Source: Gammaproteobacteria bacterium (GTDB lineage: Bacteria; Pseudomonadota; Gammaproteobacteria; UBA6186; Azoamicaceae). From it: 64,000 nucleotides of DNA. Positions 57,075-64,000 of the stretch are shown in pieces. The stretch lies in assembly GCA_013286785.1 (NCBI GenBank), contig JABDFC010000005.1, positions 1 to 64,000 of the forward strand, written 5' to 3'. Below the pieces are notes generated by a model. It saw only the letters and a program-made list of their open reading frames with translations, did not search any database and had not been told where the DNA came from. The position numbers and the translations under genes were made by a program. Each line of letters opens with the position of its first letter. The stretch's first letter is position 1.

Positions 57075-57191
57075 TGGGTATCTCCAACATCATTCATCTT
57101 TGATTGAAAGGGGTTCTGCATCCAATAGCATTTTTTCAGTATACATTCTTCAATCGAATTAATCTCTATCGTCTTCATAATCTTCAACAAA

Positions 57192-57200
57192 TGCTATAAT
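57192..57200 (+). promoter_or_regulatory. Extended -10 promoter element of the DUF3108 gene
   Basis: TGCTATAAT is a perfect extended -10 (TGn plus TATAAT), 66 bases before the start codon, in the gap between divergent DUF2066 and DUF3108 genes. No clear -35 is needed with an extended -10. Confidence 0.5.
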
Positions 57201-57265
57201 TTAGGGAAGATCCAAGACTCGAGTTACCTTTGGAAATAACAATTTGTTGGTTGGTTAAATAAGAA

Positions 57266-57991
57266 ATGGTTCGACTATTCATTCTCCTTCTCTCTCTCGC
57301 AGTTGCAACCCCAACCCGGTCCTTAGAAAAGTCCGATTCCCGCCACTGGGAAGAATATCAGGCATCTTATACGCTGTCTTGGCGCGGATTACCCGTTGGG
57401 ACCAGTCACCACTCGGTACATAAGATCGGAAACTCTCAATTTATAGCCAAGGTCATTGCAAAACCTTTTCTCGCATTTTTACCATTCAAGTCCTCGGAAG
57501 AAAGCCATTTTAGAGTTAGCTCCCTCCAAATCCAATCTGATTATTATGAATATGATACTCAGGAAAAGTCTAAACATTTGCAAGGAAAAATCTACTTTGA
57601 TTGGGGGAAAAAAACCATTCATCACGTTTTTGCCAACCATCTAAACCAGTCCCAGTCCTTACCTGAAAATGCCCTAGATAAAATGACTCTGTATTTTCAA
57701 CTGCGCCAAGATTTGCGGCAACAAAAAAATGTCTTTCACTATACCGTCATTGAACCCAAGCGAACCAAAACGGTTCATCTAGTCCTCAAAGGATTGGAAA
57801 CTATCCAAACCCCAATCGGAACGTTTGAGACAGTCAAACTTGAATATCTTTCTGACGATCACCAAAAGTTCACCCGAATTTGGCTCGCCAAAGAGTTAGA
57901 TTATATTATTGTTAAGTTACAGCAATCCAAAAAAGGTAAAGTCACTGCTGAAAGCACCCTCAAAACACTGCAACATTGGAATGCGTCATAA
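57266..57991 (+). CDS. DUF3108 family exported protein
   Basis: A 241-residue protein with a signal peptide (LFILLLSLAVATPTRS). The mature part is beta-rich, with the DUF3108 pattern: YQASYTLSWRGLPVG near the start, SDYYEYDTQEKSKHLQGKIYFDWGKKTI in the middle, and LETIQTPIGTFETVKLEYLSDDHQKFTRIWLAKEL at the end. Family function is unknown but periplasmic. It overlaps the convergent M50 protease gene by 6 bases. Confidence 0.85.
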   Translation: MVRLFILLLSLAVATPTRSLEKSDSRHWEEYQASYTLSWRGLPVGTSHHSVHKIGNSQFIAKVIAKPFLAFLPFKSSEESHFRVSSLQIQSDYYEYDTQEKSKHLQGKIYFDWGKKTIHHVFANHLNQSQSLPENALDKMTLYFQLRQDLRQQKNVFHYTVIEPKRTKTVHLVLKGLETIQTPIGTFETVKLEYLSDDHQKFTRIWLAKELDYIIVKLQQSKKGKVTAESTLKTLQHWNAS

Positions 57992-58639
57992 AGAAAAAAT
58001 GGAAATAAATAAGGTTTGCATCCATTCTAAGGGTGGAGACAGAATGTTGGATAGGACATGGCTTAACATCAACACGATTAAGATCATAAAACCATACGGT
58101 TCAATGGAATCATAAACTCTAGCCAAACGACTCGGTAACAAGCTCGAAACAACGCGACTGCCATCTAAGGGAGGAATCGGAATTAAATTTAAGATCATCA
58201 GTAAAAGATTAATTGCAATCCCTGCGGTCCCCATATACACCAAGAATATTGCTTCTGGAATCCCCTGATGAAATACAATCTGACCTAATTTTGCAATGCT
58301 GCCCCAGAAGAAGGCCATTAACAAATTCGAGACTGGACCGGCCACCGCCACTAAGGCAGAATCCCGACGTGGATTTTTTAAATTGCGCCAATCAATCGGA
58401 ACTGGCTTCGCCCAACCAAAAACAAAATTTCCAGCCATCAAACAAACCAGAGGCACAATAATTGTTCCAACCAAATCGATATGTTTAATCGGGTTTAATG
58501 TCAATCTTCCTAAAAATAAAGCTGTTTTGTCACCCAATCGACTGGCGACCCAACCATGTGCGGCTTCATGCACTGTAATTGCAAATAATACCGGAAGGAC
58601 CCAAACTGCAATTTCTTGAATTAAGTTTAAACGGTTCAT
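57986..58639 (-). CDS. Site-2 protease family membrane metalloprotease (M50)
   Basis: A 217-residue inner-membrane protease from the chosen ATG (MNRLNLIQEIAVWV), which lies 1 base after the endA stop. Upstream in-frame codons to 58759 lie inside endA and are rejected. The zinc motif HEAAHGW (HExxH) is in the first helix, and the third ligand is in NLIPIPPLDGSRV, as in the small FtsP/YwhC-type S2P branch. About five hydrophobic segments. Substrate unknown; possibly an anti-sigma factor or signal peptides. Confidence 0.92.
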   Translation of the reverse strand: MNRLNLIQEIAVWVLPVLFAITVHEAAHGWVASRLGDKTALFLGRLTLNPIKHIDLVGTIIVPLVCLMAGNFVFGWAKPVPIDWRNLKNPRRDSALVAVAGPVSNLLMAFFWGSIAKLGQIVFHQGIPEAIFLVYMGTAGIAINLLLMILNLIPIPPLDGSRVVSSLLPSRLARVYDSIEPYGFMILIVLMLSHVLSNILSPPLEWMQTLFISIFSL

Positions 58640-58640
58640 A

Positions 58641-59396
58641 TCAACGATTTTCCTGATATTGGGTAATATAAGTATTATGATTGCCTTGGATTTCTGCAAC
58701 CCGATCGTCCCACTCTCTTTCCCACGAATCGGGTGGATACAGCCGATTCCAACTGACATATAATTGCTGTTGGCTTTTACTTAAAGCAATATGATAAGTC
58801 TTAGCCATATACAAATAAGCCCTGGCGATGATCCCTCTAACCGCCACTCTGGGCTCTACCCGACGCGTTGTACGATCGATTTTGAACTCACAAGAACCAA
58901 ATTGTCCTGCTTCTATGTGTGGTAGTAAACCAAAACGATAATTCGATCGCAACTGATTGATTTCCCCAATTTCTGGGACTAAGTTATGCAAATCTGCTTC
59001 CATTTTCGCAAAAGACTTATCTTTTTTTCGACAACACTCGCGACCTTTATAACATCTTTTTTTTTCACAACAAATCGCTTGTTTCCAACACGGAAAATGA
59101 TTATTCCATAAACTAACAGGAACAATGTGTTCCCACTCGAGTCGACGTGCGCGCCGTTTGTCTTTTTGGATCTGATAACCACAAGAGTTCAGATCAATGT
59201 GTTGATGTTTATCGTAATGGCACCCGCAATAAAAGGTTTCTCGGTGATCACTGAAGATTTTTTTGGCATAATACTTCGCTTGCCCAAAATGTTCAGGAAC
59301 ATTCTGCGCAAAGGAAAAGCCCGAGTAGAAACAGACTACACCTACCCAAAGAAAAACCAAGATTCTGCGGCACAATTTCAATTTAGTCGGCCACAA
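58641..59396 (-). CDS. endA: Periplasmic endonuclease I
   Basis: A 251-residue exported DNase with a signal peptide ending SFAQ. It follows E. coli EndA through the disulfide-rich segment CGCHYDKHQHIDLNSCGYQ, the catalytic RLEWEHIVPVSLW, MEADLHNLVPEIGEINQLRSNY, and the terminal IQGNHNTYI. An extra Cys-rich insertion (CWKQAICCEKKRCYKGRECC) is larger than in E. coli. It overlaps grxD by 14 bases and is followed by the M50 gene. Confidence 0.94.
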   Translation of the reverse strand: MWPTKLKLCRRILVFLWVGVVCFYSGFSFAQNVPEHFGQAKYYAKKIFSDHRETFYCGCHYDKHQHIDLNSCGYQIQKDKRRARRLEWEHIVPVSLWNNHFPCWKQAICCEKKRCYKGRECCRKKDKSFAKMEADLHNLVPEIGEINQLRSNYRFGLLPHIEAGQFGSCEFKIDRTTRRVEPRVAVRGIIARAYLYMAKTYHIALSKSQQQLYVSWNRLYPPDSWEREWDDRVAEIQGNHNTYITQYQENR

Positions 59397-59745
59397 CCAA
59401 GGTTGGCACGGTTTCCGAAAGTGCTTGAACCGCTTGCAGTAAAGGTTTCAACTCTCCCTTTTCTTGGAGATCAGACACAATATCGCATCCACCGATTAAT
59501 TCTCCTTGAATATACAATTGCGGAAATGTTGGCCATTTTGCAACACTGGGTAAGGTGGCCCGAATATCTGGATTTTCTAAAATGTTGACGTAGGCATATT
59601 CAGCCTTCAATTCACTTAGAATTTGCACCACCCGACCAGAAAAACCACACATCGGGAACTGAGGAGTCCCCTTTAAGTAAAGCAAGACTGAATGATTGGC
59701 AATTTGATGTTCAATTCGTTTAATGGTATCGGCGGCGTTCATCAT
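59383..59745 (-). CDS. grxD: Monothiol glutaredoxin GrxD
   Basis: About 120 residues. The monothiol active site CGFS is in PQFPMCGFSGRVVQIL, with the glutathione-binding TFPQLYIQGELIGGCDI downstream. Such Grx4-type proteins bind a bridging [2Fe-2S] cluster and ferry it to targets, which links it to the SUF operon in this window. The ATG at 59745 is chosen for its GAGG sequence 6 bases upstream; the next ATG is three bases later, and an ATG at 59772 adds nine poor residues. First gene of grxD-endA-M50. Confidence 0.95.
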   Translation of the reverse strand: MMNAADTIKRIEHQIANHSVLLYLKGTPQFPMCGFSGRVVQILSELKAEYAYVNILENPDIRATLPSVAKWPTFPQLYIQGELIGGCDIVSDLQEKGELKPLLQAVQALSETVPTLVVAD

Positions 59746-59900
59746 TATCATCCTCAAATTCAGGTTAGTCATTATTCAGAATATTACCTGGAAACCAGCC
59801 AAAAATAAATCCATACTTTATTCTCCCTTTTTGCTTTAAAAAGCCGCTCCTGATAAAATCACTGTTATCTTCCTTATGAAACACAAATTAGGAGCGGACC

Positions 59901-60482
59901 ATGGCCTTCGAATTACCCCCACTACCCTACGCATTAAACGCACTCGAGCCCCATCTCACCCGAGAAACATTAGAATATCACTATGGGAAGCATCACCAAG
60001 CCTATGTTACAAATTTAAATAACTTACTTCCAGGGAGTGGATCCGAGGGCCTATCCTTGGAAGAAATCATCCAAAAATCCTCTGGCCCCCTGTTCAACAA
60101 TGCCGCTCAGATTTGGAACCATACTTTCTATTGGCATTGCCTAAGTCCCAACGGCGGCGGTGAACCTACCGGAGAATTGGCAACGCACATTCAAAAGACT
60201 TTTGGCTCTTTTACGGCTTTTCAAGAACAATTCACCAAAACAGCCATTTCAACTTTTGGTTCGGGCTGGGCTTGGCTCGTCAAAACGCCACAGGGAGCTT
60301 TAGAGATCATCTCCACCAGTAATGCAGGCACCCCTCTCACCGAACGAAAAAAAGCCCTGTTAACCTGTGATGTTTGGGAACATGCCTATTATATCGACTA
60401 TCGAAATGCTCGACCCAAATATGTCGAAACTTTTTGGAAACTGGTGAATTGGGAATTTGTTGCCCGCAATTTCAAGGACTAA
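59901..60482 (+). CDS. sodB: Superoxide dismutase [Fe]
   Basis: A 193-residue iron SOD. It starts [34 protein letters not shown], with two metal His ligands. The third and fourth ligands are in [23 protein letters not shown]. The Gln in [13 protein letters not shown] and the FGSGWAWLV segment are typical of the Fe form. AGGAGCGG precedes the ATG closely. Cytosolic defence against superoxide; the aminotransferase gene follows at once. Confidence 0.97.
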   Translation: MAFELPPLPYALNALEPHLTRETLEYHYGKHHQAYVTNLNNLLPGSGSEGLSLEEIIQKSSGPLFNNAAQIWNHTFYWHCLSPNGGGEPTGELATHIQKTFGSFTAFQEQFTKTAISTFGSGWAWLVKTPQGALEIISTSNAGTPLTERKKALLTCDVWEHAYYIDYRNARPKYVETFWKLVNWEFVARNFKD

Positions 60483-60504
60483 TATTAAGGGTATGGAACA
60501 TTTA

Positions 60505-61665
60505 ATGAGTGTCTACAAGCCCCTCCCCATCCAAATCGAACGTGGAGAAGGGGTGTGGCTCTGGGATACTGAGGGCAATCGGTATTTGGAAGCTTATAGC
60601 GGGATTGGCGTCACCAGTTTAGGCCACGCCCACCCTGCCGTTACCCAAGCAATTCAAAACCAGGCCGCGAAAGTCTTGCACACTTCGAACCTCTTTCAGA
60701 ATCCTAACCAGAAAGCATTGGCTGATCTTTTAGCTCGTTTCAGCGGTTTGGCCAAAGCGTTTTTCTGTAATTCTGGCTGCGAAGCCGTAGAAACTGCTTT
60801 AAAGCTCATCCGATTGTATGGACATCAAAAAGGCTTCGAGTTTCCTAAGGTTATTGTCATGGAGGGCGCATTCCACGGCCGAACCATGGCAACCCTGTCG
60901 GCGGGAGGCAGTAAAAAAACACAAGAAGGATTCGAACCTTTGGTACCTGGCTTTATCCGTGTCCCATTTAACGATATCCAATCAGTTAAAGAAGCCGCAA
61001 AGACACATTCCGATATTGCAGCCATTTTGGTGGAACCCATTCAAGGGGAAGGCGGGATCAAAATCCCTCATGACAATTACCTTTCTGAGCTTAGAGCCAT
61101 TTGCGATCAAAATGGGTGGATTTTAGCGCTCGACGAAGTACAATCCGGCTTGGGTAGAACCGGCACTTTGTTTAGCTATCAAGCAGCAGGGATTTTACCG
61201 GATATTGTCACCTTAGCAAAAAGCCTTGGCAATGGTGTTCCCATTGGTGCCTGTATCGCAACGGAATCTGTGGCAGATTTATTTAAGCCCGGCAATCATG
61301 GCAGTACCTTTGGTGGTAACCCCTTGGCCACGGCAGCCGCCGTAGCAACACTGACGGAAATAGAGAAACACAAACTTTGGGAAAACGCGAAAATTCAAGG
61401 CCAAGCTTTATTGCAAGGCCTGCAAGCCAAACTTAAAAACCACCCCCACGTGAAAGATATCCGCGGAAAAGGCTTAATGATTGGCATTGAATTAGACCGC
61501 CCCTGCCGAGAAATTTTATTGAAGGCACTCAAAAAAGGATTAATTTTTAATGTGACAAACGAAAGTGTCATTCGCTTACTTCCCGCCATTATTTATCAAG
61601 CAGAACATGTGCAACAAGTGATTGATACACTGCCCTCTCTGATTGACGAATTTACCAAACAGTAA
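60505..61665 (+). CDS. argD: Acetylornithine/succinyldiaminopimelate-type aminotransferase
   Basis: A 386-residue class III PLP aminotransferase. It has MSVYKPLPIQIERGEGVWLWD at the start, FCNSGCEAVETALKLIR (PLP phosphate loop), EPIQGEGGI, LALDEVQSGLGRTG, and the PLP lysine in VTLAKSLGNGVPIGA. The pattern fits ArgD, acting in arginine or lysine/diaminopimelate synthesis. The ATG at 60505 is chosen to leave sodB; ATGs at 60457 and 60493 are alternatives. No other arg genes lie nearby, so the exact substrate is an inference. Confidence 0.92.
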   Translation: MSVYKPLPIQIERGEGVWLWDTEGNRYLEAYSGIGVTSLGHAHPAVTQAIQNQAAKVLHTSNLFQNPNQKALADLLARFSGLAKAFFCNSGCEAVETALKLIRLYGHQKGFEFPKVIVMEGAFHGRTMATLSAGGSKKTQEGFEPLVPGFIRVPFNDIQSVKEAAKTHSDIAAILVEPIQGEGGIKIPHDNYLSELRAICDQNGWILALDEVQSGLGRTGTLFSYQAAGILPDIVTLAKSLGNGVPIGACIATESVADLFKPGNHGSTFGGNPLATAAAVATLTEIEKHKLWENAKIQGQALLQGLQAKLKNHPHVKDIRGKGLMIGIELDRPCREILLKALKKGLIFNVTNESVIRLLPAIIYQAEHVQQVIDTLPSLIDEFTKQ

Positions 61666-61669
61666 TTTT

Positions 61670-61882
61670 TTATTGAGGTTTTTTATTGTTTTTGTTTGGT
61701 TGGCCTTCTTCAATAGAAGATTCAACATCTTCCGATTCAATATCCAACGATTTATGGGATTTAATACGTACCGCGAGTTTGACCTTACTTTTTTGTGGTA
61801 AGTTTAAATGGAAACAATCATTTATATTGTTATTTGTACAAAAAAAACATAAAATCAGTGCAATAATAATATTCTTCTTCAT
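61670..61882 (-). CDS. Small exported hypothetical protein, 70 residues
   Basis: A short frame with a convincing export signal (MKKNIIIALILCFFC), possibly a lipobox at LCFFC, then a charged region (KVKLAVRIKSHKSLDIESEDVESS) and a basic end. I recognise no family. It converges on argD with a 4-base gap. Together with the AT-rich leader up to 61993 it fills the space between argD and the AbiE operator. Confidence 0.45.
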   Translation of the reverse strand: MKKNIIIALILCFFCTNNNINDCFHLNLPQKSKVKLAVRIKSHKSLDIESEDVESSIEEGQPNKNNKKPQ

Positions 61883-61993
61883 CTATACCTCGTTTAACAA
61901 CTATATTTGCTTTTGACCAGTATATCACGAATGTCAGTTGGATTTCTATGTCATTGATTGGTGGGGCGATCGTACCCCCCAATCTTGCTTGAA

Positions 61994-62034
61994 TTTAACC
62001 AGTAAGTGTATTATTATTACACATACTGGTTAAA
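61994..62034 (+). promoter_or_regulatory. 17-bp inverted repeat operator upstream of abiEi
   Basis: TTTAACCAGTAAGTGTA (61994-62010) and TACACATACTGGTTAAA (62018-62034) are reverse complements at 16 of 17 positions with a 7-base AT spacer. The repeat ends 3 bases before the abiEi ATG. AbiEi antitoxins are known to bind inverted repeats in their own promoter, so this is the probable operator. Confidence 0.8.
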
Positions 62035-62037
62035 TTG

Positions 62038-62697
62038 ATGCGTACTATGCATATACAAGAAATTCGCTCAAAAGCCCCCTTTGAAGAAATCGATTACGTT
62101 TTCTTAAAAAGTGTGCTTAAAGAATATGCTCAGCCCAGAAATAAAATCCAATCCCTCTTAAAATCAAAAGATTTAATTAGAATTAAAAAGGGGCTATACG
62201 TTTTTGGGCCTAAAGCAAAAAGGATCCCCTACTGCAAAGAGTCCTTGGCTAACTTAATTTATGGCCCATCGGCTATTTCATTGGAATATGCTTTAGGGTT
62301 CTATGGCCTCATACCAGAACGAGTAGAAGAGATCAGCAGTATTACTCCCAGACGTCACAAAGAGTTCACGACTCCTCTGGGAAGGTTTTCTTATGATCAC
62401 CTTCATCCAAAAAGATATGCCCTTGGCATTACCCAACTGGAATTCCCAAACAATCATTTTGTGCTGTTTGCCACCCAGGAAAAGGCTTTATGCGATACCC
62501 TAGTCTTAAAATGTCCCTTATTTAGAAATAAAAATAACCTCGAGAAATTCTTGCTGGAAGATATGCGCCTTGAACATGAGCATCTCCCAAAATTCGATAA
62601 AAAACTGATTGAAAAAATAACAAAAGAATATAATCATTCCAATCTATATCTTCTATCAGATTATCTTTATGGAGAGCATCATGCAAACCGTCGTTGA
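62038..62697 (+). CDS. abiEi: Type IV toxin-antitoxin system antitoxin, AbiEi family
   Basis: A 219-residue AbiEi-like antitoxin/repressor. The N-terminal winged helix covers about residues 18-55 (DYVFLKSVLKEYAQPRNKIQSLLKSKDLIRIKKGLYVF). The C-terminal antitoxin domain includes ISLEYALGFYGLIPERVEEISSIT and the ATQEKALCDTL segment typical of the family. The ATG at 62038 is chosen over the TTG just before it; no ribosome-binding site is visible because the operator abuts the start, so the message may be leaderless. It overlaps abiEii by 17 bases. Confidence 0.92.
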   Translation: MRTMHIQEIRSKAPFEEIDYVFLKSVLKEYAQPRNKIQSLLKSKDLIRIKKGLYVFGPKAKRIPYCKESLANLIYGPSAISLEYALGFYGLIPERVEEISSITPRRHKEFTTPLGRFSYDHLHPKRYALGITQLEFPNNHFVLFATQEKALCDTLVLKCPLFRNKNNLEKFLLEDMRLEHEHLPKFDKKLIEKITKEYNHSNLYLLSDYLYGEHHANRR

Positions 62698-63574
62698 AAA
62701 TATGATGACTCATTATTCATGTCAATCACTCACGGATTATGTAAATGCCCTAAAAGAAATCATCCAAAAAATAGCCCTGCTTGCTCTTTGGCGTGCTAAA
62801 TTTTTTGAGAAGGCGGCTTTTTATGGCGGAACTGCTTTAAGAATTTTATATGGGCTCAATCGATATTCTGAGGATATGGATTTTTCTTTATTAAAACCTG
62901 ATCCGCATTTTAACTTAGATAAATATAACGAGGCCATTAGAACAGAATTAGAAAGCTTTGGTTTTTCGGCAACGATACACATGAAAGAGAAAAGAGCAGA
63001 ATCTAACATTAAAACAACTCTCATCAAACTTGGAGCAAAAGAACAACTTATTACTGTCTCGATACCTAAAGAATTTCTATCAGTTATCCACAAAGATCAA
63101 AAGATTAGTATAAAAATGGAAGTTGATACTAATCCACCTCTCAATTTTGAAACAGAACAGAAAGTTGTATTAAATCCTATTCCATTTTATGTAAACACCT
63201 ATCAAAAGTCCTCTCTATTTGCAACAAAAATACATGCCATACTCTGTCGAAATTGGGGATCCAGAACTAAAGGTCGAGATTGGTATGACTTCGTTTGGTA
63301 TATCAGCCACAACGTTGCTGTGGATCTTATTCACCTAAAAACAAGGTTGGTTCAAAGTGGAGATTGGACAAATGAAAAGGACTTAGATTGTTTAGTCAGC
63401 CAAGAATTACTCTATAACAAGCTCCAGAGTTTGGATATTGAGGCCGCCAAGAAAGACGTTTTACCCTTCATAATGGATAAAACCAGTATCGAGATTTGGT
63501 CAAATCACTTCTTTGAAACGATTATTTCTCATCTTAGGGCAATCCCGAGCCACACAGTACCCCCAATCAACTGA
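62681..63574 (+). CDS. abiEii: Type IV toxin-antitoxin system toxin, AbiEii family nucleotidyltransferase
   Basis: A 297-residue toxin with the nucleotidyltransferase signature AFYGGTALRILYGLNRYSEDMDFSLL, whose GG and paired Asp residues bind nucleotide and metal. The C-terminal KIHAILCRNWGSRTKGRDWYDFVWYI is the family's second hallmark. The ATG at 62681 has GGAG 7 bases upstream; a start four codons earlier is possible. AbiEii toxins are bacteriostatic and can give phage resistance by abortive infection; activity here is inferred. Confidence 0.93.
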   Translation: MQTVVENMMTHYSCQSLTDYVNALKEIIQKIALLALWRAKFFEKAAFYGGTALRILYGLNRYSEDMDFSLLKPDPHFNLDKYNEAIRTELESFGFSATIHMKEKRAESNIKTTLIKLGAKEQLITVSIPKEFLSVIHKDQKISIKMEVDTNPPLNFETEQKVVLNPIPFYVNTYQKSSLFATKIHAILCRNWGSRTKGRDWYDFVWYISHNVAVDLIHLKTRLVQSGDWTNEKDLDCLVSQELLYNKLQSLDIEAAKKDVLPFIMDKTSIEIWSNHFFETIISHLRAIPSHTVPPIN

Positions 63575-63683
63575 TGGAGTATTGAACAGCCGCCTATTCT
63601 TTTAGTCGACAAAAAAGAAAACTGGTTGTTAATAAAAATAGCTCAGTGAAAAACAGAACCCACATTAAACTGCACACCTACAA

Positions 63684-63989
63684 CTATGTAGGCGTTACGG
63701 GTCCCGCCTTCTTTACGTTCTTCCACGGATTGTCGTCTGAGTTGCTAAATCCGGGCTCTAACTGATCCAAAGCCTTTAAAATATTGGTCGATAAATTACC
63801 CTGCTTTGCACCATAAATCGACTCTCCGTTTTGGTGAAAATCCATAAATAATGCAGACTTTAAAACTCGATTAATCTCATCCGGCTGCTCGTTGGTCAGC
63901 TGTGCTTTAATATCCTTAATCAGATTATCAGCAGTCAATACTTTTTTCTCCCTATCTACCCCCCCAAAGATTTTACGCAGTTTATTCAT
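63684..63989 (-). CDS. Hypothetical protein, 101 residues
   Basis: A soluble, mostly helical protein without a family I recognise. It begins MNKLRKIFGGVDREKKVLTADNLI and contains LTNEQPDEINRVLKSALFMD and LSTNILKALDQLEPGF; there is no signal peptide or membrane helix. It lies convergent to abiEii with about 110 bases between, near the window edge, so its operon context is not visible. Confidence 0.55.
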   Translation of the reverse strand: MNKLRKIFGGVDREKKVLTADNLIKDIKAQLTNEQPDEINRVLKSALFMDFHQNGESIYGAKQGNLSTNILKALDQLEPGFSNSDDNPWKNVKKAGPVTPT

Positions 63990-64000
63990 CTTCGATCTTC

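Noticed and set aside
58213..58619. Plus-strand frames over the M50 protease gene
   Set aside because: Antisense shadows; the HExxH protease reads clearly on the other strand.

Overview
The window looks like chromosome from a gammaproteobacterium. The closest fit by gene content is the Legionella/Coxiella side of the class; this is inferred, not proven. Supporting it are the housekeeping neighbourhoods (yafS/mltD, ttcA, the ndk-rlmN-pilW-hisS-yfgM-bamB-der operon, hda with a DUF2066 gene, a DUF3108 gene, a complete SUF operon). Alongside these sit genes typical of host-associated lineages: an SH2-like protein, a Sel1-repeat secreted protein, a Mip-like peptidyl-prolyl isomerase and a coiled-coil protein with a proline run. 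The DNA is AT-leaning. Three conserved neighbourhoods seem to have lost members (gloB between yafS and mltD; rodZ and ispG between pilW and hisS; purMN between the DUF2066 and DUF3108 genes), which fits genome rearrangement or reduction.

Layout. 1-1258: start of a Fur-controlled feoAB ferrous-iron operon. 1293-6775: hydrolase, DUF3579 protein, amine oxidase, YafS-type methyltransferase, lytic transglycosylase and tRNA thiolase. 6749-10960: RND efflux pump and its adaptor. 11049-17028: a yejABEF peptide importer. 17188-21180: an accessory stretch with a metallophosphatase broken by one stop codon, an HTH/nucleotidyltransferase pair, a palindromic repeat block, a type IV pilin, and an SH2-like gene bracketed by two copies of a repeat. 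21183-28119: the der-to-ndk operon on the minus strand. 28242-30400: a coiled-coil/proline-rich protein and a repeat-rich gap with a 9-bp minisatellite and a palindromic element. 30401-34639: aconitase and fumarase.

34820-39486 carries an exported PAP2-like protein, a Mip-like FKBP, a TPR-methyltransferase and a 13-repeat Sel1 protein. 40152-46481 is the SUF Fe-S assembly operon (Rrf2 regulator, sufBCDSUT, Rieske ferredoxin), led by a near-perfect IscR type-1-like operator. 46654-48648 encodes an unusual HAD-HIT fusion. 49357-53537: proS, a phosphotransferase-fold kinase and an EamA transporter. 53540-61665: uppP, acyP, wrbA, hda, DUF2066, DUF3108, an M50 protease, endA, grxD, sodB and an argD-type transaminase. 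62038-63574 is a textbook AbiEi/AbiEii type IV toxin-antitoxin pair with a 17-bp inverted repeat just before its start codon.

The items most worth following up are the bacterial SH2-like protein, the HAD-HIT fusion, the two nucleotidyltransferase-based toxin-antitoxin candidates with their operators, the SUF operator, and the possible CTG start of the YejA-like lipoprotein.
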